DNA from: an uncultured Gallionellaceae bacterium
GTDB lineage: Bacteria; Pseudomonadota; Gammaproteobacteria; Burkholderiales; Gallionellaceae
Reading direction: 5' to 3'
Assembly: GCA_903913145.1 (NCBI GenBank)
Contig: CAIWKC010000171.1
Location: forward strand, 1 to 35,089
Length of the DNA stretch: 35,089 nucleotides
Made by a program: the position numbers and the translations under genes
Notes under the pieces: generated by a model
What the model was told of the DNA's origin: nothing
Seen by the model: the letters and a program-made list of their open reading frames with translations, nothing else
Database searches by the model: none
In this document: piece by piece, positions 1-8,519 of the stretch
Numbering within the stretch: position 1 is the first letter of the stretch
How the letters are laid out: each line of letters opens with the position of its first letter

Positions 1-1431
1 CAAGTTGATAGGGTAATACGGGAAATTATTCCCGGGCATGAGATTGCCTCTATCATTGACAATATCGGCTTGCCCTACAGCGGTATCAATTTATCCTACA
101 GCAACTCGGGTACGATTGGAACGCTTGATGCCGAAATTCTTATTTCGCTTAAACCAGACCACCATCCGAGCAGAGAATACATCGACAAAATTCCGGCAGA
201 ACTCGGCAAACGATTTCCGGGTGTTGAATTCTTTTTCCAGCCGGCAGATATCGTGGCGCAGATTCTGAATTTCGGTATTCCGGCAGCGATAGATGTGCAG
301 ATCTATGGCAGCAATGTAGCAGAAAATACTATTTTCGCCGGTAAGTTGATGAACAGAATAAAATCAATTAGCGGCGCAGTGGATGTACATATCCATCAGC
401 GCAACGATGCACCGGTAATCTCTCTCAGTATGGATCGCCCGCGTTTGCAAAGTATTGGAATCAGCCCTTTCGACGTCGCACAGAATATATTGCTGCCGCT
501 ATCCGGAAGTTTACAAACGCAGCCGATCTTCTGGCTCAATCCGGCAAATAGTGTGGTGTACAACATGACTGCACAGATGCCGCAATACAAGATAAATTCC
601 CTCGACGACATACTGCATCTGCCCGTGAATGCAGCAGGGGCGACTGGGAATCCATCTCAGGATTTGGGAAACCTGGTGAGGGTTGCGCCGACCAGAGAAG
701 CGGCAATTGTGACGCGCTACAACATTATGATTTCTGTCGATATATTCGCAAACGTGCGGGGTAGAGATCTGGGCTCGGTCGCCAAGGAAATACAAGCACT
801 CATCGAAGATGCGAAGCCAAATTTGCCAAAGGGAAGTCGCATCGCTTTGCGTGGGCAGGTACAGACTATGCAGTCGTCCTATATAGGTCTCGGTGTAGGT
901 ATATTGGGTGCCATTGTTTTGATTTATCTGCTGATTGTGGTTAATTTCCAATCGTGGCTAGATCCACTCATCATAATTTCTGCGCTTCCGGCTGCGTTAG
1001 CCGGGATTGCCTGGATGCTGATATTGACAGGAACGGATCTGAGCGTGCCAGCACTGACCGGTGCAATCATGACAATGGGTGTGGCGACTGCCAATAGTAT
1101 TCTCGTTATCGCTTTTGCGCGACAAAGGTTGGACGCTGGCTTGCCACCGCTTTCAGCAGCACTTGAAGCCGGTGCAACTAGACTACGTCCGGTGCTGATG
1201 ACAGCCATGGCAATGATTCTCGGCATGATACCGATGGCGATCGGCCTGGGTGAAGGTGCAGAACAGAATGCACCGCTAGGGCGAGCCGTGATCGGTGGTT
1301 TGGTTTTTGCCACCGTGTCGACACTCCTTTTTGTACCCATCGTTTTTGCCACATTCCATCAGCGGCTCGCAACGCGCAAAGCGCGTAAAAATAGCGACGA
1401 CGCTGCTAATCCCATTGACGCATCTGCCTAG
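1..1431 (+). CDS. RND efflux transporter permease subunit (AcrB/CusA-like), C-terminal part; 5' end lies outside the window
   Basis: Frame 1 is open from base 1 (QVDRVIREIIPGHEIASIIDNIGLPYSG...) into the listed ORF at 70. Typical RND C-terminal segments: GVGILGAIVLIYLLIVVNFQSWLDPLIIISALPAALAG, GAIMTMGVATANSILVIAFARQRL, RLRPVLMTAMAMILGMIPMAIGLGEGAEQNAPLGRAVIGGL. Confidence 0.93.
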   Translation, partial: QVDRVIREIIPGHEIASIIDNIGLPYSGINLSYSNSGTIGTLDAEILISLKPDHHPSREYIDKIPAELGKRFPGVEFFFQPADIVAQILNFGIPAAIDVQIYGSNVAENTIFAGKLMNRIKSISGAVDVHIHQRNDAPVISLSMDRPRLQSIGISPFDVAQNILLPLSGSLQTQPIFWLNPANSVVYNMTAQMPQYKINSLDDILHLPVNAAGATGNPSQDLGNLVRVAPTREAAIVTRYNIMISVDIFANVRGRDLGSVAKEIQALIEDAKPNLPKGSRIALRGQVQTMQSSYIGLGVGILGAIVLIYLLIVVNFQSWLDPLIIISALPAALAGIAWMLILTGTDLSVPALTGAIMTMGVATANSILVIAFARQRLDAGLPPLSAALEAGATRLRPVLMTAMAMILGMIPMAIGLGEGAEQNAPLGRAVIGGLVFATVSTLLFVPIVFATFHQRLATRKARKNSDDAANPIDASA

Positions 1432-1441
1432 GAAATAAAAC

Positions 1442-2617
1442 ATGAATGAAAAGCGCCATTCACATCAGGGTTTACCGGAATTTCATATTCACGGGGCTCA
1501 TCATCAAAGTGGCCGCCACCAAGTGGTTCGTTTTGCTTGGGTAGCCACAGCCGTTGTTTTTACATTGCTACTACTTGGCCTGGGCAGGGCAATGTTTGTT
1601 CGACATGCCGAGGCGGATATTTTAGCTGCACGTGCGATAGAAAGTGCAATTCTGCAAGTAAAGATAGTTCAACCGGGTACAAGTGGTTACGAAACTAAAT
1701 TGACCTTGCCCAGCAGCTTGCAAGGTATCAACCAGTCGCAGATTTACGCGCGTACCAACGGCTATGTAAAGCAATGGTTCAAAGATATCGGCCAGCCGGT
1801 AAAGAAGGGTGAGTTGTTGGCAATACTCGATATTCCCGATGTGAACAAACAGGTTGAAGAAGCAAATGCGAATTTTGAATTGGCCAAAATTGCTTACGAA
1901 CGTTGGGGTAGGCTACGCCAGCTTGATGCAGTTTCGCAACAAGAATATGACGATAAGGCAGGTGTCTATAAGCAAACAGAGGCGGTGTTAAAGCGTTTGC
2001 AAGAGCAACAAAATTTTGGAAAAGTAGTTGCGCCTTTTGATGGCATTGTGTCAAAACGAAATGTCGATAATGGTGATCTGATCAACGCTGGAAATGGCGG
2101 TACAGGGCAAGCGTTGTTTACGGTCTCACAAATTGACAAGTTACGCTTGTACGTATACGTGCCGCAAGATCGCGCCGCGCGAATACGCATTGGTGACAGC
2201 GTGGATATTTTGCGATCAGATGTGGCAGACAAACCAGCAAAAGGCCAGATCGTGCGTACAGCCGGGGCCATTGATCCAACCACAAGAACGTTGCAAATAG
2301 AAATCCAGGTGCCGAATGCGGACCATAGCCTCCTGCCAGGGGCCTATGTGGATGTTGCGCTAACGCTTAAAACCGAAAGCATTTTAATTTTGCCGACCAA
2401 CGCATTGAAGTTCAATTCCGCAGGTAGCTTGGTAGCGATTGTGCAACCGGACAATAAAATCAGAATGCAGCCAGTCACGTTGGGAATCGATTTCGGGCGC
2501 GATGTCGAAATCAAAAAAGGCCTGACAGCCGATGACAAAGTGGTAATGAATCCCCCTGATTCGATCAGCGATGGCCAAGCAGTTGCAATCGTTCCAGAGG
2601 TGCCCAAGGGAAAATGA
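1442..2617 (+). CDS. RND efflux membrane fusion (periplasmic adaptor) protein, HlyD/AcrA type
   Basis: N-terminal TM segment, lipoyl-like halves (IYARTNGYVKQWFKDIGQPVKKGELLAILD / GKVVAPFDGIVSKRNVDNGDLINAG), and C-terminal LLPGAYVDVALTL. Lies 10 bp after the permease. Confidence 0.93.
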   Translation: MNEKRHSHQGLPEFHIHGAHHQSGRHQVVRFAWVATAVVFTLLLLGLGRAMFVRHAEADILAARAIESAILQVKIVQPGTSGYETKLTLPSSLQGINQSQIYARTNGYVKQWFKDIGQPVKKGELLAILDIPDVNKQVEEANANFELAKIAYERWGRLRQLDAVSQQEYDDKAGVYKQTEAVLKRLQEQQNFGKVVAPFDGIVSKRNVDNGDLINAGNGGTGQALFTVSQIDKLRLYVYVPQDRAARIRIGDSVDILRSDVADKPAKGQIVRTAGAIDPTTRTLQIEIQVPNADHSLLPGAYVDVALTLKTESILILPTNALKFNSAGSLVAIVQPDNKIRMQPVTLGIDFGRDVEIKKGLTADDKVVMNPPDSISDGQAVAIVPEVPKGK

Positions 2618-4074
2618 ATAATCCAGGCTTTTTTACGATTACTTTGGGCGTGTCGCTTTTGTGTACGGCATGCGGTTCTGTGGGCCCGGATTACAATCGC
2701 CCTACGGTGGCGGATATACCAACGGAGTGGAAAATAGCAGCCAGTTGGCAGCAAGCGAGTCCGGCGGATGGAATTCCAAAAAAAGAATGGTGGAAAACAT
2801 TCGGAGACAAGAAGCTTGATGAACTAGAAGCCAATTGCCTGAAAGAAAACCCGAACTTGAAAGCAGCCGTGGCACGACTCGATCAGGCACTCGCACAAAG
2901 TAATGCACATGGTGCAGGAGCAACACCGACTGTAGCCCTGAATGCGGGTGCGTCGCGAAGTCTGATTTCAGCAAATCGGCCGCTGGGAAATTACGCTGTT
3001 CCCAACAACAGCACCGTGCAAAACGATTTCAAGCCGAATGTAACGGTAAGCTATGAAGTTGATTGGTTGGGGCACGTACGACGCGACATTGAGAGTGCGC
3101 GTGCAAGCGCAGAACAGGCCGCTGCGGATCGAGAAAATGTCCGCCTTGTATTAACTGCCCAAGTTGCATCAGCCTATTTTCAGCTGCGTCAATTGGATGA
3201 GGAAATTAGTTTTGTAACCAGTTCGATTACGTTGCAAGAAAAAGTTCTTGATTTGACTCGTATACGTCAAGAAAATGGTGCGGCAGCGGAGAGCGATGTG
3301 CTATTGCAAAGTGCAATGGCCGAGTCCAGTAGTGCACAACTCGAATTGCTCAAGAACCAGCGCAAGCAAGCCGAAGATCTGCTCGCAACTCTGACCGGTG
3401 TGCCTGCTGCAAGTTTTAGTTTGAGCAGTGGCACATTGCCTGTGGCACCACCTGTTGTTCCTGCCGGTGTACCAGCAAATTTGCTTGAGAGGCGTCCGGA
3501 TATTGCCTCGGCAGAACGCGCAATGGCAGCAGCTAATGCTCAGATTGGTGTTGCGAAGGCGGCGTATTTTCCCTCCCTGAATCTGACTCCTGCTCTGGCA
3601 GGATTTGAATCAAATAACCTGTCTACCCTCTTTTCTACACCTTCACTGGTTTGGTCTATCGGAGTGCAAGCCTCTCAGAACCTATTTGATGGCGGCAGAA
3701 ATCGAGCGGGTGTCGATTTCGCGAAAGCGGGTTACGTCGTAGCTCTCGCCAATTACAGGCAGTCAGTATTGGTGGCGATTCAAGAAACTCAGGATGCACT
3801 GAACACTTTGCATGGTTTGAGTGCCGCAAAACAAAAACAGGAAGCAGCAGTACGCAACCAAAACCGTGCTTATGAAATCACAGTGTTGCGCTACAAAGAA
3901 GGTCTGGACAATGCCTTGACGCTGGCAACTATCCAACAGAATCAATTATCAGCTTTGCGTGTGCAGTCACAGATACGCGGAGGACTGTTTCTCTCGGCTG
4001 TAAGTTTGCTTAAAGCATTGGGTGGTGGCTGGCAAGATTCTGAAATGAACGAAAACTCAAGAACAATGAACTGA
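2614..4074 (+). CDS. Outer membrane efflux lipoprotein, NodT/OprM family
   Basis: Lipoprotein signal LLCTACGSVGPDYNRP, NLLERRPDIASAERAMAAANAQIGVAKAAYFPSL motif, ATGA overlap with the upstream gene. Confidence 0.93.
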   Translation: MNNPGFFTITLGVSLLCTACGSVGPDYNRPTVADIPTEWKIAASWQQASPADGIPKKEWWKTFGDKKLDELEANCLKENPNLKAAVARLDQALAQSNAHGAGATPTVALNAGASRSLISANRPLGNYAVPNNSTVQNDFKPNVTVSYEVDWLGHVRRDIESARASAEQAAADRENVRLVLTAQVASAYFQLRQLDEEISFVTSSITLQEKVLDLTRIRQENGAAAESDVLLQSAMAESSSAQLELLKNQRKQAEDLLATLTGVPAASFSLSSGTLPVAPPVVPAGVPANLLERRPDIASAERAMAAANAQIGVAKAAYFPSLNLTPALAGFESNNLSTLFSTPSLVWSIGVQASQNLFDGGRNRAGVDFAKAGYVVALANYRQSVLVAIQETQDALNTLHGLSAAKQKQEAAVRNQNRAYEITVLRYKEGLDNALTLATIQQNQLSALRVQSQIRGGLFLSAVSLLKALGGGWQDSEMNENSRTMN

Positions 4075-4459
4075 AAGCAAAATTGTATAGCGCTATATTA
4101 AGTTGTCCAAGAGAATTGATATTGCTAAAAATTCGGACATATTGCGATTTGGCTTGCATAACTAATTAATTTCAAATCATTAAAAAGTAGCATAGCATTT
4201 ATATGCGCAATTAATTTATTCAGCATGGCTGATACAGTCAGCCGTAAATCACATAGTTATCTAGACCCTGTGGCAAGCATATAGACCAAATGGCATATTG
4301 TTTTTTTCAGTAAGTTGATGTAACTTTATTTCCCCACAAATATGACGGATGCTTCGCTATTTTTTACTATGAGCTACTCAATTTCGTTCTTAATTTGTTG
4401 GTGTTACGGCGCTTTAGCGCCCACTAGAAATAACTAAATATAAAGTTCAGGGAATAGTC

Positions 4460-5953
4460 ATGTTATTACCAGAAAATAAATCAAGCTATTCCAATTTGCC
4501 AAATCAGGGACAACTATCACCTCATTTAACTTCAGGCACACACCGTACTCATTCTTTGCAAAAGGAATCATCATCACTGTCGGAAGAAAAGAAATTTAAT
4601 GAGCTACGGATGGAAAATGCTGAATTGAGACGAGTGCAGGTTGAGCTTGAGAAAACTTTAGACCATTTCATTCAAATTTATGACAGTGCTCCGGTTGGAT
4701 ACTTTACGCTGAGCAGTAAAGGCATAATCGATGCAGTCAATTTAACAGGCGCTTCTTTTCTCGGATTAGAACGCGACAAATTGCTCAGGAAATTTCTTTC
4801 ACGTTTTATTTCTCCTGAAGATAAAAATAACTGGCAACAGTTCTTTGCCGACGCTCAGACTGGCAGCGGTAAACTTGATCGAGAGTTAACTTTAGTTAAA
4901 AACGACGGCTCAAAATTTTATGCGCATTTGGAATCCAATCGCGCGATAAATGATATGAATGAACCGGAATTTCGTATTGTGTTAACTGATATTTCAAAAA
5001 GAAAGCACGCTGAATATGCATTGCGTGAACAGGAAGTATTTTTTAACATGATCGCGGAGAACTCAGACGAGTTTGTAGCTGTATTGGACTTGAAGGGGAG
5101 AAGACTCTACAACAGCCAGTCATACGGTAAACTATTTGGAAATGTAGATACTCTGATCGGAACGGACTCCTTCGCCGAGATTCATCCTGAGGATAGGAAA
5201 TATCTGCAGCAGGTATTCAACGAGACTGTGCAAACAGGCCACGGCATGCAGGCGGACTTTCGCTTTGTATTACCCGATGGCAATATTCGGCATATGGAAT
5301 CGCGTGGAACGCTGGTGAGAAACAGCAATGGTATAGCGTTAAGAGTAGTTGTAGTTTCACGTGATATAACCGAGCGAATTCTGGCAGCGGAGAAGATCAG
5401 TAGCTTGGCCTTATATGACGCGCTCACTGGAAAATCGAATCGTCGTTTGTTGCACGACCGGCTTGAACATGTCATGACGGAAAATAAACGCAGAGGAAAT
5501 TTCGGTGCATTGCTTTTCATTGATCTTGATAACTTCAGGATTTTCAATGAACAATTTGGCAAAGCAATCGGAGATTCATTGTTGGTTGAAGTGGCTAGCC
5601 GTCTCAGTAATTGTGTGCGTGAGGTTGACACGGTATCGCGATTGGATGGAGATGAATTCGTGGTAATGCTTGGCGAGTTAAATGCAGATAAAGTCGCTTC
5701 ATCTAATCAGGCAGGTGTGGTGGCTGAAAAAATCCACAATGTTTTAGCAGAGCCCTATATTTTGACTGTCGGGAATGAAGGCAGTGAGATTACCGGCAAG
5801 AAGTATTACATTACTGCGAGCATTGGCGTTTTTTTATTTAGTCATACCGATAGTGGAGCCGGCGATATTCTAAAACGTGCGGATATGGCGATGTTTCAGG
5901 CTAAAAACAAAGGAAAAAATTTGATTTGTTTTTTTGATTCAAATTCAGACTAA
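4460..5953 (+). CDS. PAS-PAS-GGDEF sensor protein (putative diguanylate cyclase with variant motif)
   Basis: Two PAS segments (YDSAPVGYFTLSSKGIIDAVN; FFNMIAENSDEFVAVLDLKG) then a GGDEF-type domain (ALYDALTGKSNRRLLHDRL...FIDLDNFRIFNEQFGKAIGDSLL...VSRLDGDEFVVMLGEL). Confidence 0.88.
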   Translation: MLLPENKSSYSNLPNQGQLSPHLTSGTHRTHSLQKESSSLSEEKKFNELRMENAELRRVQVELEKTLDHFIQIYDSAPVGYFTLSSKGIIDAVNLTGASFLGLERDKLLRKFLSRFISPEDKNNWQQFFADAQTGSGKLDRELTLVKNDGSKFYAHLESNRAINDMNEPEFRIVLTDISKRKHAEYALREQEVFFNMIAENSDEFVAVLDLKGRRLYNSQSYGKLFGNVDTLIGTDSFAEIHPEDRKYLQQVFNETVQTGHGMQADFRFVLPDGNIRHMESRGTLVRNSNGIALRVVVVSRDITERILAAEKISSLALYDALTGKSNRRLLHDRLEHVMTENKRRGNFGALLFIDLDNFRIFNEQFGKAIGDSLLVEVASRLSNCVREVDTVSRLDGDEFVVMLGELNADKVASSNQAGVVAEKIHNVLAEPYILTVGNEGSEITGKKYYITASIGVFLFSHTDSGAGDILKRADMAMFQAKNKGKNLICFFDSNSD

Positions 5954-6003
5954 GTCTGTTCAGCTTTAAAAGCTAAGTCCGGGAACAACTCAAAATCACT
6001 CAG

Positions 6004-6999
6004 TCAAGCAGATATTGTCTTGGAAGCGCTTCGAGGAACAAGCACAAATGGGTCGGCGTAAATGTTTCCAGTGGAAGCACCAGCCAAGAAAGCGAGTTTC
6101 TTGCCGGTTGACACCATTTTAGGATGACCACACAGAAAAACACGCCACCCGGAAAGATCCTGATTTTCTTTGAATGCAACCTCTTGAGCTCTTCCGGCAG
6201 CAAAACCCTGTGGAACAGTTTTTCCGGAAATGCAGGGCGTGTAGTTGAAATGGTCAAATTGTAATGCCAGCGATTTTAATTCCTCGGATAGGTAGACTAA
6301 GTCGGGCGAGTTGCTGCCGTGATACAACTTAATCGTGCCACTGTGTCCTTGGAAAAGCGCGTCACGAACGATGCCATATAACGGGGCTAGCCCTGTTCCG
6401 GTCGCAATGAGCAAGAGTTTCTGGTCGGGCATATCCGGTACGTAAAAACAATCACCGCTCGCGTCTGATATATCGACATTGTCGCCAACTTTCAGATCAT
6501 GATGAACCCAATGACTGACTAAACCATCGGGGAGTTTTCTGATGTGAAACTGAAGTTGATCATCAATTCCAGGCACGCTTGCCAAAGAATAAGCTCGGGA
6601 TGTGGCATTGTCCTTGAACAAGTTGATGAATTGACCGGCTTTATAATTAAATTTGGTATTGAGCGCTAATTTGAGGCGAACAATTTGAGTGTTCAAAAAA
6701 TCTATCTCAGCAACGGTAGCAGAAAGTTTTCCTAATCCGGTCATTGGAAGTCTGATCTGCACGTCTTCCTGCGGGTGGAAAGAACAGGCTAGAAAATAAT
6801 TTTGCGCTACGAGTGTGTTTTTTAAACCGGGTTGTGCAGTTGCGGGAATATTGCCTGAAATTGCCTGCATCAAACAAGTTTGACAAATTCCAGCATGACA
6901 CGAAGATGGAATAGACACGCCATGGGCAGTCAAACAGTCGAGCACAGATTCTTGCTCCTTGCACTGGTATGACTGCCCCTGGTAAGTGATACATGGCAT
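6004..6999 (-). CDS. Two-component-type oxidoreductase: N-terminal [2Fe-2S] ferredoxin domain plus FAD/NAD(P)H ferredoxin-reductase domain
   Basis: Plant-type ferredoxin cluster CHAGICQTC (C-x4-C-x2-C) with a downstream Cys, FAD motif RAYSLASVPG, nucleotide motif ATGTGLAPLYGIVRDAL, C-terminal VFLCGHPKMV. Confidence 0.88.
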   Translation of the reverse strand: MPCITYQGQSYQCKEQESVLDCLTAHGVSIPSSCHAGICQTCLMQAISGNIPATAQPGLKNTLVAQNYFLACSFHPQEDVQIRLPMTGLGKLSATVAEIDFLNTQIVRLKLALNTKFNYKAGQFINLFKDNATSRAYSLASVPGIDDQLQFHIRKLPDGLVSHWVHHDLKVGDNVDISDASGDCFYVPDMPDQKLLLIATGTGLAPLYGIVRDALFQGHSGTIKLYHGSNSPDLVYLSEELKSLALQFDHFNYTPCISGKTVPQGFAAGRAQEVAFKENQDLSGWRVFLCGHPKMVSTGKKLAFLAGASTGNIYADPFVLVPRSASKTISA

Positions 7000-7013
7000 G
7001 TCGTGTTACTTGA

Positions 7014-7379
7014 CTATTTTCCTAAAACATCATTACGCGTACTTTCGGCAACAGCAGCGGCTTGACCGATCAAATCTGCCGGCACATTGAGTTCTTTCAG
7101 CGTTGCCCCCAGATGTTCCATTACAGCATCAAAATGAGAATCATTGAGGCCATTTTTAACCAAATGCGCATGGCCTTTTCTCATGTCTTCGCCACTGTAC
7201 TTATTTGGTCCACCAAAAGCAACGGTCAAAAATGCTTTTTGCTTTGCCGCCTGCTTCGCCATGTCAACACCATCAAAAAAATGCTTTATGCGATCATCTT
7301 TTAATACTTTACGGTAGAAAATATCAACTGCAGCATTAACTGCACCCTCACCACCAATTTTTTCGTATAAGCTACTCAT
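7014..7379 (-). CDS. Group 1 truncated hemoglobin (trHbN-like)
   Basis: MSSLYEKIGGEGAVNAAVDIFYRKVLKDDRIKHFFDGVDMAKQAAKQKAFLTVAFGGPNKYSGEDMRKGHAHLVKNGLNDSHFD is a classic trHb1 sequence. The start at 7379 has an upstream SD (AGGGGGAAAAAATATG) and is preferred over the listed 7412. Confidence 0.92.
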   Translation of the reverse strand: MSSLYEKIGGEGAVNAAVDIFYRKVLKDDRIKHFFDGVDMAKQAAKQKAFLTVAFGGPNKYSGEDMRKGHAHLVKNGLNDSHFDAVMEHLGATLKELNVPADLIGQAAAVAESTRNDVLGK

Positions 7380-7478
7380 ATTTTTTCCCCCTAATATTCT
7401 GTTTAACTTCAATTTTTAATCATACATTCAATTAACCAATAACAAATTTGCGTTACATTCAAAATCGAACAAACATTT

Positions 7479-7501
7479 AAAATGTACTGCAAATGCATCT
7501 T
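7479..7501. promoter_or_regulatory. Putative NsrR (NO-sensing repressor) binding site upstream of the truncated hemoglobin
   Basis: AAAATGTACTGCAAATGCATCTT against the consensus AAGATGYATTTNAAATRCATCTT (as recalled): 19 of 22 informative positions, right half-site 11/11. It lies about 100 bp upstream of the divergent (minus-strand) trHb start. Confidence 0.62.
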
Positions 7502-7901
7502 ATTTGAAGAATCGATTTGATGTCAAGTCGAAAGATTAATCAGACTCAAGGGGGCGTTTCAAAAATAAACTCTACATGCCATGATGATGTTGAAGGGGAA
7601 ATTTTTGATCGGGACAATGTTTTTTGATAACAAGCGGGCCGCGAAACAGAATCAGGCAAAAATAGAATGTTTAAAGGGGGCCGCACAATTTAGCAGCCAT
7701 AAATAATTGCAGAGGTGCATTTTTTTAAAAAGACTAAGGGAAGTTAAGGGTACACTCACAATAGATTCTAAATAGCCTTTTGCGGCAAAATTTAAAGGAT
7801 GATTGTTTTATTGAGAAGTTTAATATTTTGGTAATTAACGTAGTTGGCAGAATAAAATTGACTATTTGGAAAATCACCACAAAACATATGGAGAAATATT
7901 A

Positions 7902-8465
7902 ATGAGTAAAAATCAATTCAGAATTATTTTGACAGTTGCAGTTCTTGGTATGGCAAAGCTTAGTCTGGCAGCCGGAATGGCAAGCTATGTTGGTATCGGG
8001 TTAGGAAATACTTCAGCCGAAGTGAACGGCACTTCAGGTCAAGTCACTGCATCCGGTGCAGGATACCGCTTGGTTGCGGGTAGTCAGATTGCGCAGACGT
8101 TGTCTGTAGAAACAGAATATGTTGACCTTGGGGAATTCGCAGGCTCAACCACCAATGTTGCGGCCAAAGCGCTGGGTGTTTCTGGTGTGCTCACAATGCC
8201 TGTAACAGGTATGCTTTCAATTTATGGCAAAGCAGGACTTGCGAGAGTCGAAACCACAGTTGCAACCCATGCGGGCGCAACTGCCACCACTCCTTTATCA
8301 GATGCGGTAGTCGGGATGACGCTTGGCTACGGCATTCAAATTGACGTTGCGCCAAATGCTAGCATTCGCTTGGCATGGGATCGATATAAAAGTTCGCCGC
8401 TGGCAGGGCCGTTTTCAGACAGGATTAATATGAATAGTTCAGGATTATTCATATTAAGGTTTTAG
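7902..8465 (+). CDS. Outer membrane beta-barrel protein (OmpA/OmpW-like porin family, 8-stranded type)
   Basis: MSKNQFRIILTVAVLGMAKLSLAAG signal peptide, alternating beta-strand pattern, terminal SSGLFILRF ending in Phe. Start at 7902 has an SD-like GGAGA. Confidence 0.8.
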   Translation: MSKNQFRIILTVAVLGMAKLSLAAGMASYVGIGLGNTSAEVNGTSGQVTASGAGYRLVAGSQIAQTLSVETEYVDLGEFAGSTTNVAAKALGVSGVLTMPVTGMLSIYGKAGLARVETTVATHAGATATTPLSDAVVGMTLGYGIQIDVAPNASIRLAWDRYKSSPLAGPFSDRINMNSSGLFILRF

Positions 8466-8519
8466 ATACGACTGACAACCAAAATTGGCATACCTGGGTA
8501 GATCAAAAGCTATTGATAG

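Noticed and set aside
4075-4459. c-di-GMP riboswitch in the leader of the PAS-GGDEF gene
   Set aside because: No GEMM-type conserved core could be recognised. Only a short hairpin is visible.
6000-6257. 85-aa minus-strand ORF overlapping the reductase
   Set aside because: Out-of-frame shadow of the reductase C-terminus.
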